A stretch of 43,178 nt of DNA from Motilibacter deserti (GTDB lineage Bacteria; Actinomycetota; Actinomycetes; Motilibacterales; Motilibacteraceae). The translations under genes were made by a program, and so were the position numbers. The stretch spans positions 9,456 through 52,633 of the forward strand of contig NZ_JAANNP010000010.1 in assembly GCF_011250635.1 (NCBI RefSeq). The letters run 5' to 3'. The notes under the pieces were generated by a model, which saw only the letters and a program-made list of their open reading frames with translations, searched no databases and was not told the DNA's origin. The stretch's first letter is position 1; the number at the start of each line of letters is the position of its first letter. Below, one piece after another: positions 9,274 through 19,048 of this stretch.

Positions 9274-10725
9274 ATGACGCCCGCAGCCCCCGCCCCCCGC
9301 AAGCCCGACGTACCCGACGTCCTCGCCGGCCGGTACGCCTCCCCGCAGCTCGTCGCGCTCTGGGCCCCCGCCGCGAAGGTCGTCCTCGAGCGCCGGCTCT
9401 GGCTGGCGGTGCTCCGCGCGCAGGCCGACCTCGGGGTCGCCGTGCCGGCAGGCGTCGCCGAGGACTACGCCCGCGTTCTCGACCAGGTGGACCTCGACAG
9501 CATCCGCGAGCGCGAGCGCGTGACCCGCCACGACGTCAAGGCCCGCATCGAGGAGTTCAACGCCCTCGCCGGCCACGAGCACGTCCACAAGGGCATGACC
9601 TCGCGCGACCTGACCGAGAACGTCGAGCAGATGCAGGTCCGCGAGTCGCTGCTCCTCGTCCGCGACCGCGTGGTCGCCACGCTGGCCCGGCTGACCCGGC
9701 TCGCCGTCGAGCACTCGGCCCTCGTCGTGGCGGGCCGCAGCCACAACGTCCCCGCCCAGGCGACGACGCTGGGCAAGCGCTTCGCGTCGGCCGCCGACGA
9801 GCTGCTGGCGGCGTACGAGCGCCTCGAGGGCCTGCTCGACCGCTACCCGCTGCGCGGGATCAAGGGCCCGGTGGGGACGTCGCAGGACATGCTCGACCTG
9901 CTCGAGGGCGACGCCGGCCGGCTGGCCGAGCTGGAGCAGCGGGTCGCGGCTCACCTCGGGTTCTCGCGGGTGCTGACGAGCGTCGGGCAGGTCTACCCGC
10001 GCTCGCTCGACCAGGACGTCGTCTCGACGCTCGTGCACGTCGCGGCGGGGCCGTCGAGCCTCGCGACGACGATCCGCCTCATGGCCGGGCAGGAGCTGGT
10101 GACCGAGGGCTTCCAGGCCGGCCAGGTCGGCAGCAGCGCGATGCCGCACAAGATGAACACCCGTTCGTGCGAGCGCGTCAACGGCCTGGCCGTCGTGCTG
10201 CGCGGCTACCAGGCCATGGTCTCCGAGCTCGGGGGCGGGCAGTGGAACGAGGGCGACGTCTCCGACTCGGTCGTCCGCCGAGTTGCATTGCCTGACTCGT
10301 TCTTCGCCTGTGACGGCTTGTTCGAGACGTTCCTGACCGTGCTGGACGAGTTCGGCGCCTACCCCGCGGTCATCACCCGCGAGCTCGACCGCTACCTGCC
10401 CTTCCTCGCCACGACCAAGGTGCTCGTCGCCGCGGTCAAGGCGGGCGTCGGCCGCGAGACCGCCCACGCCGCGGTCAAGGAGCACGCCGTCGCGGTCGCC
10501 CTCGGCATGCGCGAGCAGGGCACGGACCGCAACGACCTGCTCGACCGCCTCGCCGCCGACGACCGGCTGCCGCTGACGCGCGAGGAGCTCGCGGCCCTCG
10601 TCGCGGAGCCGCTGTCGTTCACCGGCGCCGCCGAGCGCCAGGTGGCGGACCTCGCGACTCGGATCGGGGAGATCACGGCCAAGCACCCGGAGGCCGCGGC
10701 GTACGTGCCGGCGCCGATCCTGTGA
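9274..10725 (+). CDS. purB: adenylosuccinate lyase
   Basis: 483 residues from ATG 9274 with AGAGG just upstream. It cleaves SAICAR to AICAR and adenylosuccinate to AMP, each with release of fumarate. It shows the fumarase/aspartase superfamily pattern: the block HKGMTSRDLTEN, the catalytic His region GRSHNVPAQATTLGKR, and the flexible signature loop GSSAMPHKMNT with the catalytic serine. It belongs to the longer form of the family (about 470-480 residues). A TTG 11 codons upstream is an unlikely alternative start. Confidence 0.95.
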   Translation: MTPAAPAPRKPDVPDVLAGRYASPQLVALWAPAAKVVLERRLWLAVLRAQADLGVAVPAGVAEDYARVLDQVDLDSIRERERVTRHDVKARIEEFNALAGHEHVHKGMTSRDLTENVEQMQVRESLLLVRDRVVATLARLTRLAVEHSALVVAGRSHNVPAQATTLGKRFASAADELLAAYERLEGLLDRYPLRGIKGPVGTSQDMLDLLEGDAGRLAELEQRVAAHLGFSRVLTSVGQVYPRSLDQDVVSTLVHVAAGPSSLATTIRLMAGQELVTEGFQAGQVGSSAMPHKMNTRSCERVNGLAVVLRGYQAMVSELGGGQWNEGDVSDSVVRRVALPDSFFACDGLFETFLTVLDEFGAYPAVITRELDRYLPFLATTKVLVAAVKAGVGRETAHAAVKEHAVAVALGMREQGTDRNDLLDRLAADDRLPLTREELAALVAEPLSFTGAAERQVADLATRIGEITAKHPEAAAYVPAPIL

Positions 10726-10727
10726 CG

Positions 10728-10771
10728 TTGTGGGAAGCCAGGGGTGTGGGAGCACCCCTTGCTTCCCACAA
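10728..10771 (+). terminator. long hairpin after purB
   Basis: Arms TTGTGGGAAGC and GCTTCCCACAA (11 bp) enclose an inner AGGGGTG/CACCCCT stem with a 6-base loop. It begins 2 bases after the purB stop. Its size also resembles a dispersed palindromic element. Confidence 0.65.
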
Positions 10772-10857
10772 GCACGTCTAAGCGTCGGCGTCGTTCCCAG
10801 GGGCCGTGGCCGTGGTCCTCGTCCACAAGTGCGCGTGAGCGTCGGCGTCGTCCACAG
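10766..10857. repeat. two 35-base imperfect direct repeats
   Basis: Copy one is at 10766-10800 and copy two at 10823-10857. Both start CCACAAG and share an exact AGCGTCGGCGTCGT core, at a period of 57 bases. The first copy overlaps the right arm of the purB hairpin. No function is evident. Confidence 0.5.
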
Positions 10858-10907
10858 ATCCGTGCGCAAGCCGCCGGACCGGCGCGCGGGCGGACCAGTC
10901 TCGGCGC

Positions 10908-11852
10908 GTGACCTCGTTGAACACCCTCGCTCGGGACCAGGAGCGTGTGGTCTCGCGCGACCAGGCCCTGGCCGAGCTGACACCGGACGCGCTGAAGTGG
11001 CGACTGCGGTCACAGCGCTGGCGGCAGGTGCACCGCGAGGTCTACTGCGTGGACGCGGGGCCGCTCACGCCACTCGGCACGGCGTGGGCGGCCCTGCTGG
11101 CCTGCGGACCCGCCTCGGCCCTGAGCCACCGGACCGCGGCGTGGCTCTGGGGCCTGGTCGACGAGCCGCCCGAGGCCGTGTCGGTCAGGGTGCCTGCCGA
11201 GCGACGCGTCCCCCGCCTCGACGGGGTGCGGGCCTACCGCTCGCGTCGGATGGACGACCTCGTGCACCCCAGTGCGAGCCCGCGGCGGATCCGACTGGAG
11301 CACACCGTGCTGGACCTCGTCGACACCTCGCGTGACCTCGCCGCCGCGCTGGCCGTGGTGGCGGCCTCCGTGCAGAGACGCCTGACCACACCGGCCCGGT
11401 TGCGCGCCGCCGTCGCGCAGCGCCCGTCGTTCCGGTGGCGCCCCCACGTCCTCGCCGTGCTCGCCGACGTGGCCGAAGGGGCGCATTCCCTGCTCGAGGT
11501 GCGCTACCTGCGCAACGTCGAGCGCCGTCACGGCCTCCCCGAGGCCCGACGTCAGCACCCGACGAAGGGTGCGGGTGGACGGCGCTACCGTGACGTCGAG
11601 TACGACGAGTTCGGCCTGGTCGTCGAGCTCGACGGGCAGGTGGGTCACACCGAGCCGGACGATCGCCGACGCGACCGGAAGCGGGACAACGCGGTCGTGG
11701 TGTCGACCCGGAGCCGGCTGCGCTACGACTACGTCGACGTCACGTTCGAGCCGTGCGACGTGGCCGTCGAGGTCGCCGCAGTCCTGGGCAGCCGGGGCTG
11801 GACGGGGACGCCGCGACCTTGTGGGAAGTTGTGTGCGTTCTGGCGCCTCTGA
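10908..11852 (+). CDS. AbiEi-N-terminal-like / DUF559-type (PD-(D/E)XK fold) protein
   Basis: 314 residues from GTG 10908. The N-terminal ~70 residues (QERVVSRDQAL, WRQVHREVYCVDAG) resemble the winged-helix domain of AbiEi-type antitoxins. The C-terminal ~110 residues end in a restriction-endonuclease-like block, FGLVVELDGQVGHTEPDDRR followed by RDRKRDN, as in DUF559/Vsr-like proteins. Such fusions are common as single genes in actinobacteria and have no proven role. No partner toxin (AbiEii) is adjacent, so a working toxin-antitoxin pair is not supported. The canonical catalytic Lys of the fold is not obvious. Confidence 0.6.
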   Translation: MTSLNTLARDQERVVSRDQALAELTPDALKWRLRSQRWRQVHREVYCVDAGPLTPLGTAWAALLACGPASALSHRTAAWLWGLVDEPPEAVSVRVPAERRVPRLDGVRAYRSRRMDDLVHPSASPRRIRLEHTVLDLVDTSRDLAAALAVVAASVQRRLTTPARLRAAVAQRPSFRWRPHVLAVLADVAEGAHSLLEVRYLRNVERRHGLPEARRQHPTKGAGGRRYRDVEYDEFGLVVELDGQVGHTEPDDRRRDRKRDNAVVVSTRSRLRYDYVDVTFEPCDVAVEVAAVLGSRGWTGTPRPCGKLCAFWRL

Positions 11853-11855
11853 CCT

Positions 11856-11925
11856 CCCGCAAGGTCTGCCGCCACCCCCGTCGCCAACGCCCGCAAGGTC
11901 AGCCGCTACCCCCGCGTCGCCAACG
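11856..11925. repeat. tandem duplication of the proline dehydrogenase 3' end
   Basis: A 34-base unit at 11856-11889 is nearly identical to 11890-11925. Both begin CCCGCAAGGTC and end GTCGCCAACG. The second unit contains the last codons and the TAG stop (11906-11908) of the proline dehydrogenase gene; the first lies just beyond the stop. Confidence 0.6.
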
Positions 11926-12840
11926 CCCGCACGAAGAACGCGACGTTCGCGGGCCGTTCGGCGAGGCGGCGCATGAGATAGCCGTACCAGTCCTTGCCGT
12001 AGGGCACGTAGACCCGCACCGTGTGGCCGCGGCCGGCGAGCGCGCGCTGCTCCTCGGGCCGGATGCCGTAGAGCATCTGGAACTCGTACGTGTCGGCGGC
12101 CCGGCCGTGCTCCTTGACGAGGCGCTCGCCGAGGTCGACGAGGCGCGGGTCGTGCGTCGCGACCATGGGATAGCCGTCGCCGCGCATCAGGATGCCGAGG
12201 CAGCGCGCGTAGGACGCGTCGACCTCGGCCTTGGATGCGAAGGCGACGGACGACAGCTCCGCGTAGGCACCCTTGCACAGGCGAACGCGACTTCCGGCGT
12301 ATGCAAGGTCGCGCACGTCGGACTCGGTTCGCCGCAGCATCGCCTGCAGCACGGCCCCGACCGACGGCTCCTCCGTGCGCAGCTCGCGCACGACGTCGAG
12401 CGTCGCGTCCGTGCGCGTCGAGTCCTCCATGTCGCACGTCACCGTGGTGCCGGCCTGACGGGCGGCGGAGACGACCTCCCACGCGTTGTCGAGGACCATC
12501 GACCGGTCGAGGTCGAGCCCGAGGGCCGTGAGCTTGACGCTGACCTCGGCGATCGGCGCCAGCCCTTCGGCCGCGAGCCGGCGCAACATGGACACCGACG
12601 CCTGCGTCGCCTCGCGGACGACCGCAGGATCGGAGGTGAACTCGCCGAGGTGGTCCAGCGACACCCGCAGCCCGGTTCTCCCGAGATCCCGGGCGACCCG
12701 TACGCCGTCGTCCTCGGCCTCGCCGGCGACGAAGCGGGCGACGACGGACCGGGTCCCGGGGGCACGCGTGACGGCGGTCTTCAGCCGCGAGCTGCGCGAG
12801 GCTCCGAGGATCGCGCGCCCGGTGAGCTCGGCCAGCGTGC

Positions 12841-12844
<4 letters not shown>
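11906..12844 (-). CDS. proline dehydrogenase (monofunctional, FAD)
   Basis: 312 residues, normal for the monofunctional actinobacterial enzyme. It oxidises L-proline to pyrroline-5-carboxylate and passes electrons to the quinone pool. Family blocks appear in order on the beta/alpha barrel: EVSVKLTALG, DMEDSTRTDATLDVV, RVRLCKGAYAE, MVATHDPRLV, EFQMLYGIRPEEQ and RVYVPYGKDWYGYLMRRLAE (the conserved RRxxE substrate-binding tail). The GTG start overlaps the stop of pruA by four bases (GTGA), so translation is probably coupled and the product is handed to the next enzyme. Confidence 0.94.
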
Positions 12845-14493
<1,649 letters not shown>

Positions 14494-14549
14494 GCCCTTC
14501 ACGTGCAGCTGCCTTCCACGAATCTTCCTTCTCTCGTCGGTCACCCGGG

Positions 14550-14568
14550 GCCGCCGGGGTCTGGCGGC
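14550..14568 (-). terminator. small hairpin after the aminopeptidase gene
   Basis: GCCGCC and GGCGGC pair around a 7-base loop within the 94-base gap between the aminopeptidase stop and the pruA start. It may attenuate read-through rather than end the operon. Confidence 0.35.
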
Positions 14569-14587
14569 ACGGGCAAGGACAGGCCCG

Positions 14588-15997
14588 TCAGGAGGTGGCG
14601 ACGGACTGCATCCAGGACTCGACGTCGGCCGCGGTGCGCGGCAGCGCCGAGGAGAGCATCGAGTAGCCGTTCTCGGTGACGACGAGGTCCTCCTCGATGC
14701 GCATGCCGAGGCCGCGCAGCTCCGGCGGGACGAGCTCGTCGTTCGGCTGGAAGTAGAGCCCGGGCTCCACGGTCAGCACCTGGCCGGCGCGCAGGCGGCC
14801 GTCGACGTACTCACCGGCGCGGGACTTCGCGCAGTCGTGGACGTCGATGCCGAGCATGTGCCCGGACCCGCAGAGCGTCCAGCGGCGGTAGAGCTGTCGC
14901 TCCGGGTCGAGCGCCTCGTCGAGCGACCCGGGCAGCAGGCCGAGGCCGTGCACGCCCTCGGCCAGCACCCGCATGGCCGCCCAGTGGAAGTCGCGGAACG
15001 CCGCTCCGGGGCGCACGGCCTCCAGGGCCGCGTCGTTGGCGCGTCGGACCAGCTCGTAGACGTCGCGCTGCAGTGGCGCGAAGCGGCCGTTGACAGGCAG
15101 CACCCGGGTGACGTCGGCGGTGTAGAAGGTGCGCGTCTCGACCCCGGCGTCGAGGAGCAGCAGCTGCCCGTCGCGTACGGCCCCGTCGTTGCGCATCCAG
15201 TGCAGGACCGTCGCGTGCTCCCCGGCCCCGACGATGGAGTGATAGCCGACGTCGCCGCCCTCCTGCCGGGCGCGGGCGAAGAACGTCGTCTCCAGCAACC
15301 GCTCGCCGCCGCCCGCCATCGCCGCGGGCAAAGCGCGTACGACGTCGGCAAAGCCGCGCGTGGTGGCGTCCACGGCGAGCTGGAGCTGCTCGAGCTCCCA
15401 GCCGTCCTTGAGCAGCCGCAGCTCCGACAGCGCCGCGGCGAGCTCGCGGTCCGGCGCCGCGACGTTGCCCGCGGCGCGCGCGCCCAGCCCCGCGGGCAGG
15501 TCCGCGAGCGGCAGCACCGGGATGCCGAGCACCTCGGCGACCGCCTCGAGCGTCGGCTGCGCGCCGTTCCACAGCGCACCGCCGCTCCGGCTGGCCCAGA
15601 AGTCCCGGGTGCCGGGCGGCGCGGGCGGCGGCGCGTACAACGTCGCCTGGCCCTCCGGGTCCAGCACGAGCACGCCGCCGGGCGTCGCGTCCCCGGTCAG
15701 CCAGAGGTAGTCCGAGGCCGGCCGGAAGGGGTAGGTCTGGTCGTTCGCGCGCACCAGCGGCTCGCCGGCGTGGACGACCAGGTGCTCGCCGGGGAAGCGC
15801 TCGGCGAGCCGGGCGCGGCGCTTCTGCGCCCACGGGGCGAGCTCGGCCGGGACGTCGACCGGGGCGTGCAGCGGGCCCCAGCCGCCCGACATGAACTCGT
15901 CGAGCGCCGCCGGCACGGGTACGTCGTGGCTGCCCGACGCCAGGGGATCGACCGCCTGGGTGCTCGGCTCGGCTCCGACGGGCTGGGTAGCGGACAC
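14588..15997 (-). CDS. Xaa-Pro aminopeptidase (M24B, aminopeptidase P)
   Basis: 469 residues from a GTG preceded by GAGGAGG four bases upstream. It removes the N-terminal residue from peptides with proline in second position. An N-terminal creatinase-like domain (about residues 55-180) precedes the pita-bread domain. The five metal ligands are visible: D283 in LLLLDAG, D295 in YTADVTR, H380 in GSGHMLGIDVHD, E411 in TVEPGLYF and E435 in MRIEEDLVV. The gene lies between pucR (19 bases) and pruA, so it probably feeds proline from peptides into the two downstream catabolic enzymes. Confidence 0.92.
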   Translation of the reverse strand: MSATQPVGAEPSTQAVDPLASGSHDVPVPAALDEFMSGGWGPLHAPVDVPAELAPWAQKRRARLAERFPGEHLVVHAGEPLVRANDQTYPFRPASDYLWLTGDATPGGVLVLDPEGQATLYAPPPAPPGTRDFWASRSGGALWNGAQPTLEAVAEVLGIPVLPLADLPAGLGARAAGNVAAPDRELAAALSELRLLKDGWELEQLQLAVDATTRGFADVVRALPAAMAGGGERLLETTFFARARQEGGDVGYHSIVGAGEHATVLHWMRNDGAVRDGQLLLLDAGVETRTFYTADVTRVLPVNGRFAPLQRDVYELVRRANDAALEAVRPGAAFRDFHWAAMRVLAEGVHGLGLLPGSLDEALDPERQLYRRWTLCGSGHMLGIDVHDCAKSRAGEYVDGRLRAGQVLTVEPGLYFQPNDELVPPELRGLGMRIEEDLVVTENGYSMLSSALPRTAADVESWMQSVATS

Positions 15998-16016
15998 TGC
16001 GCCTCCTCGGGAGAGA

Positions 16017-17252
16017 TCAGGTGCGGGGCTCGTAGCGCCCGGTGAGCCGGGCGAGCTTCAGGGCCAGGTGGAGGCAGAGCCGTTCGCTGCCGTCCTTGAG
16101 GTCGGTGCCGGCCATCTGCTCGAGCCGCTGCAACCGGTAGTACAGCGAGGTGCGGTGCAGCCGCAAGCGCTCCGCCGTCGCGTGCGCGTTGCCGGCGAGG
16201 TCGAGGTAGGTCTCCAGCGTCTCGAGCAGCGGCCGGGCGGACTCCTCGGCGAAGAGCCGGTCCAGGCCGGGGTGGATGACGGCCCCGCCGAGCTCGGAGT
16301 CGCCGGACAGCTGGGACAGGACGCGGTAGATCCCGAGCTGGCTCCAGTGCGCCACCCGGCTGCCCGACGGCAGGTGCACGGCGACCCGGGCCGACTGCAG
16401 GGCCTCGTCGTAGGACGTGCGGGCGTCGACGAGCCGGGCGTGGCGCTGGCCCACCCCGACGACCGTGGAGACGACGCCGTCCATCCGGCGGGTCGCCCCC
16501 GCGACGGCCTCGTGCAGGTGCTCGGCGACGGCGTCGACGGACGCGTTGCCGGGCCGGTCGTGACCCGCGAGCACCAGCACGGCGTGGTCGTAGCGCAGCA
16601 GGTGCACGGCGGCACGCGGCCCCGCCCAGCGGATCGTGCTGGACAGCGCCTGCTCGAGCCCGAGCCGGGTGTCGTCGTCGAGGACGGAGTCCGGGCGCAG
16701 CCGCAGCAGGGCGACGAGCGCGGTGACCGGGCCGTCGGAGGTGAAGAGCCCGTCGTCGAGCAGGGCCTGGGCGGCGTGCCGGCGCGCCTCGGCGTGCTCG
16801 CCGAGCAGCAGCCGGACCGACTCGGTCTCGCGCTGGGAGGCCAGCTCGTTGGCGAGGTTCTCCCGGTAGAGCGCGAGCGCCAGGTCGGTGGTCGCGTCGG
16901 AGACCGCGCCGATCTCGTCGTCGCTCATCGAGCGGTCCGCGTCGATGAACCAGACGTAGCCGAGCAGCAGGTCGCGGTGCCAGACGGGCACGCAGACGCG
17001 GGGAAGGATGCCCAGCTCCTCCGACCCCGGCGTACGGATCGGGCCGCGCGCCTGGTTGATGCCGGCGGCGCGGAACCAGGCCACGACCTCCGGCGTGGTC
17101 TGCCGGCGCAGGATCGACAGCCGGCGGACCGCGTCCATCGGCTCGGCCTGCTCGCTGTAGACGATGACCCGCTGGCGCCGGTCCTCGATCAGCACCGGCC
17201 GACGCACCCGCGCGGCGAGCCCGTCGACGATCCGCTGCAACTGCGCCGACAT
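16017..17252 (-). CDS. PucR-family transcriptional regulator of imino-acid catabolism
   Basis: 411 residues from ATG 17252 with a GGATGGGGA ribosome site. The N-terminal half is a sensor-like region with LLGYVWFIDADRSMSDDEI, similar to GAF-type domains of this family. The C-terminus holds the PucR helix-turn-helix, seen as ATAERLRLHRTSLYYRLQRL. It is the first gene of a leftward unit (regulator, aminopeptidase, pruA, proline dehydrogenase) and stands back to back with the hydroxyproline operon across 286 bases. It therefore probably senses proline, hydroxyproline or a derived intermediate and controls both directions. The effector is not visible. Confidence 0.88.
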   Translation of the reverse strand: MSAQLQRIVDGLAARVRRPVLIEDRRQRVIVYSEQAEPMDAVRRLSILRRQTTPEVVAWFRAAGINQARGPIRTPGSEELGILPRVCVPVWHRDLLLGYVWFIDADRSMSDDEIGAVSDATTDLALALYRENLANELASQRETESVRLLLGEHAEARRHAAQALLDDGLFTSDGPVTALVALLRLRPDSVLDDDTRLGLEQALSSTIRWAGPRAAVHLLRYDHAVLVLAGHDRPGNASVDAVAEHLHEAVAGATRRMDGVVSTVVGVGQRHARLVDARTSYDEALQSARVAVHLPSGSRVAHWSQLGIYRVLSQLSGDSELGGAVIHPGLDRLFAEESARPLLETLETYLDLAGNAHATAERLRLHRTSLYYRLQRLEQMAGTDLKDGSERLCLHLALKLARLTGRYEPRT

Positions 17253-17348
17253 TCCCCATCCGACATCCGTAGTACGACCGCGTCGGACCCCAGCCTTCCG
17301 TGAACGGCCGATGCTGCGCAAGTACCTCCATGTGTCGAGAGCGTTGCG

Positions 17349-17388
17349 CTTCCGACGCGAGGATGGCCGGGACGCCTCCGCTTCCGAC
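17349..17388. promoter_or_regulatory. candidate operator: CTTCCGAC direct repeats
   Basis: CTTCCGAC occurs at 17349-17356 and again at 17381-17388. The 32-base spacing is about three helical turns, just upstream of the hydroxyproline-operon promoter and downstream of the pucR start in the divergent region. It is a plausible PucR site by position only. Confidence 0.25.
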
Positions 17389-17397
17389 AGTTGCACG

Positions 17398-17426
17398 GTG
17401 ACCCTCCGCGGACCGCTGCCTAGGCT
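17398..17426 (+). promoter_or_regulatory. promoter of the hydroxyproline operon
   Basis: GTGACC (17398-17403), a 17-base spacer and TAGGCT (17421-17426) form a reasonable actinobacterial sigma-70-type promoter. The leader would be about 105 bases. Confidence 0.4.
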
Positions 17427-17538
17427 CGGCCGCCACCGCCGTGCCGCCGGCCCGAGCGCCGAAATCCGGCGAATCCCGCCCCGGCCGGCCGTCGGCCCTC
17501 GCACAATCCGATTCCCGCACCACGCGCAGGAGACCTCC

Positions 17539-18762
17539 GTGCCGCTTTCGCAGCCTCCGTCGACGCCCGCCGCGGCGTGCGACGTGGCCGTCGTGGGCGC
17601 GGGCATCGTCGGTGCCTCCTGCGCGTACGCCCTGGCCCGGCGCGGGCTGCGCGTCGCCGTCCTGGACCGCGGCCCGCTGCTGTCCGGCACCACCGGGTCG
17701 GGGGAGGGCAACGTCCTCGTCTCGGACAAGGGGCCGGGCCCCGAGCTCGACCTCGCGCTGCTGAGCAACGCGCTCTGGCGCCGGCTGGGCGAGGAGCTGC
17801 AGGAGCGCTACGGCGGCTTCGAGCTGGAGCCGAAGGGCGGGCTCGTCGTCACGCGTGACCCGGCCGCGCAGCGCTCGCTGGCGGCGTTCGCCCGCGCGCA
17901 GGCGGGGGCCGGGGTCGAGGTCGAGCTCGTCCCGGGCGAGCGGCTCGCGGAGCTCGAGCCGCACCTCGCGCCCGGGCTCGCCAGCGGTGCCTACTACCCG
18001 CAGGACGCGCAGCTGCAGCCCGCCCGGGCAGCCGCCGTCCTGCTGCGCGCGGCCCGCGGCCTCGGCGCCGACGTACGCACGAGGATTCCGGTCACGGGGG
18101 TCGCCCGCGGCGGTGACGGCGCGGTGCGCGGGGTCGACACCCCGGGCGGCCGCATCGCGGCAGGCTGGGTCGTCAACGCCGCTGGGGCGTGGGCCGGTGA
18201 CGTGGCGGGGCTCGCCGGAGCGCCGACGCCGGTGGCCCCGCGGCGCGGCTTCATCCTCGTGACCGAGCCGCTGCCGCTCCTCGTGCGGCACAAGGTCTAC
18301 TCGGCCGAGTACCTCGACAACGTCGCGACGGGGGACGCCGGGCTGCAGACCTCGACGGTCGTCGAGGGCACGCCGAGCGGGCCGGTGCTCGTCGGCGCGA
18401 CGCGCGAGCTGGTGGGCTTCGACCGGACCGTCAACGTCGACGCGCTGCGCGCCCTCGCCCGCGGCGCCGCCGAGCTGTTCCCGGTCCTGTCGGCAGCGCG
18501 GGTCATGCGCTCGTACGCCGGGTTCCGCCCGTTCTCCCCGGACCATCTGCCGGTCATCGGCCCCGACCCACGGGTGCCGGGGCTCGTGCACGCCCACGGC
18601 CACGAGGGTGCCGGGATCGGGCTCGCGGCGGCGACCGGCGAGCTCGTCGCCGAGGCGGTCACGGGCGCGCGGCCGTCGCTGGACCTGTCCCCGTTCGCCC
18701 CGGCGCGCTTCGCCGCTTTCGACGGGCTGCCCGCGCCGGAGGTGCACCGTGCCGCCGTCTGA
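17539..18762 (+). CDS. D-hydroxyproline dehydrogenase, DadA-like FAD subunit (beta)
   Basis: 407 residues from GTG 17539 behind AGGAG. It is a DAO/glycine-oxidase-type flavoprotein: the dinucleotide motif VAVVGAGIVGASCAYALARR near the N-terminus, and C-terminal FSPDHLPVIGP and HAHGHEGAGIGLAAATGELV that close the FAD site. It is followed, with overlapping frames, by a [2Fe-2S] protein and a second flavoprotein. This is the arrangement of heteromeric D-hydroxyproline dehydrogenases, which oxidise cis-4-hydroxy-D-proline to pyrroline-4-hydroxy-2-carboxylate. A D-proline or other amine substrate is possible from the sequence alone; the downstream deaminase and epimerase favour hydroxyproline. Confidence 0.85.
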   Translation: MPLSQPPSTPAAACDVAVVGAGIVGASCAYALARRGLRVAVLDRGPLLSGTTGSGEGNVLVSDKGPGPELDLALLSNALWRRLGEELQERYGGFELEPKGGLVVTRDPAAQRSLAAFARAQAGAGVEVELVPGERLAELEPHLAPGLASGAYYPQDAQLQPARAAAVLLRAARGLGADVRTRIPVTGVARGGDGAVRGVDTPGGRIAAGWVVNAAGAWAGDVAGLAGAPTPVAPRRGFILVTEPLPLLVRHKVYSAEYLDNVATGDAGLQTSTVVEGTPSGPVLVGATRELVGFDRTVNVDALRALARGAAELFPVLSAARVMRSYAGFRPFSPDHLPVIGPDPRVPGLVHAHGHEGAGIGLAAATGELVAEAVTGARPSLDLSPFAPARFAAFDGLPAPEVHRAAV

Positions 18763-19048
18763 GTGCGGCGCGACCGGGTGCCTCACCGTGGACGGGGTCG
18801 AGGTGCCCGCCGTCCCCGGGCAGACCGTCGCCGCCGCGATGCTCGCGGCCGGGCAGCGGCAGACCCGACGTACCCGGCTCGGCGGGCGGCCGCGCGGGGT
18901 CTTCTGCGGCATCGGCGCGTGCTTCGACTGCCTCGTCGTCCTCAACGGCCGGGCCGGGGTGCGCGCCTGCCTCACCGAGGCCCTGCCCGGCGATGACGTG
19001 CAGACCCAGGACGGCGTCGGCCCCGCGCCCGTGGAGGCGGCGTCGTGA
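18749..19048 (+). CDS. D-hydroxyproline dehydrogenase, [2Fe-2S] subunit (gamma)
   Basis: 99 residues from a GTG with GGAGG at the right spacing. The start lies inside the end of the preceding gene (14-base overlap). It is a ferredoxin-like Fer2 domain with the cluster ligands C53, C58, C61 and C74 (CGIGACFDC plus RAC). It is a small electron-transfer subunit with no other domain. It links the two flavoproteins of the complex. The next gene starts within its stop codon, so stoichiometric expression is likely. Confidence 0.88.
   Translation: MPPSECGATGCLTVDGVEVPAVPGQTVAAAMLAAGQRQTRRTRLGGRPRGVFCGIGACFDCLVVLNGRAGVRACLTEALPGDDVQTQDGVGPAPVEAAS

Noticed and set aside
10908-11852. Type IV toxin-antitoxin system
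   Set aside because: Only an AbiEi-like N-terminal domain is seen; no AbiEii toxin gene is next to it and the C-terminus is of the DUF559 type.
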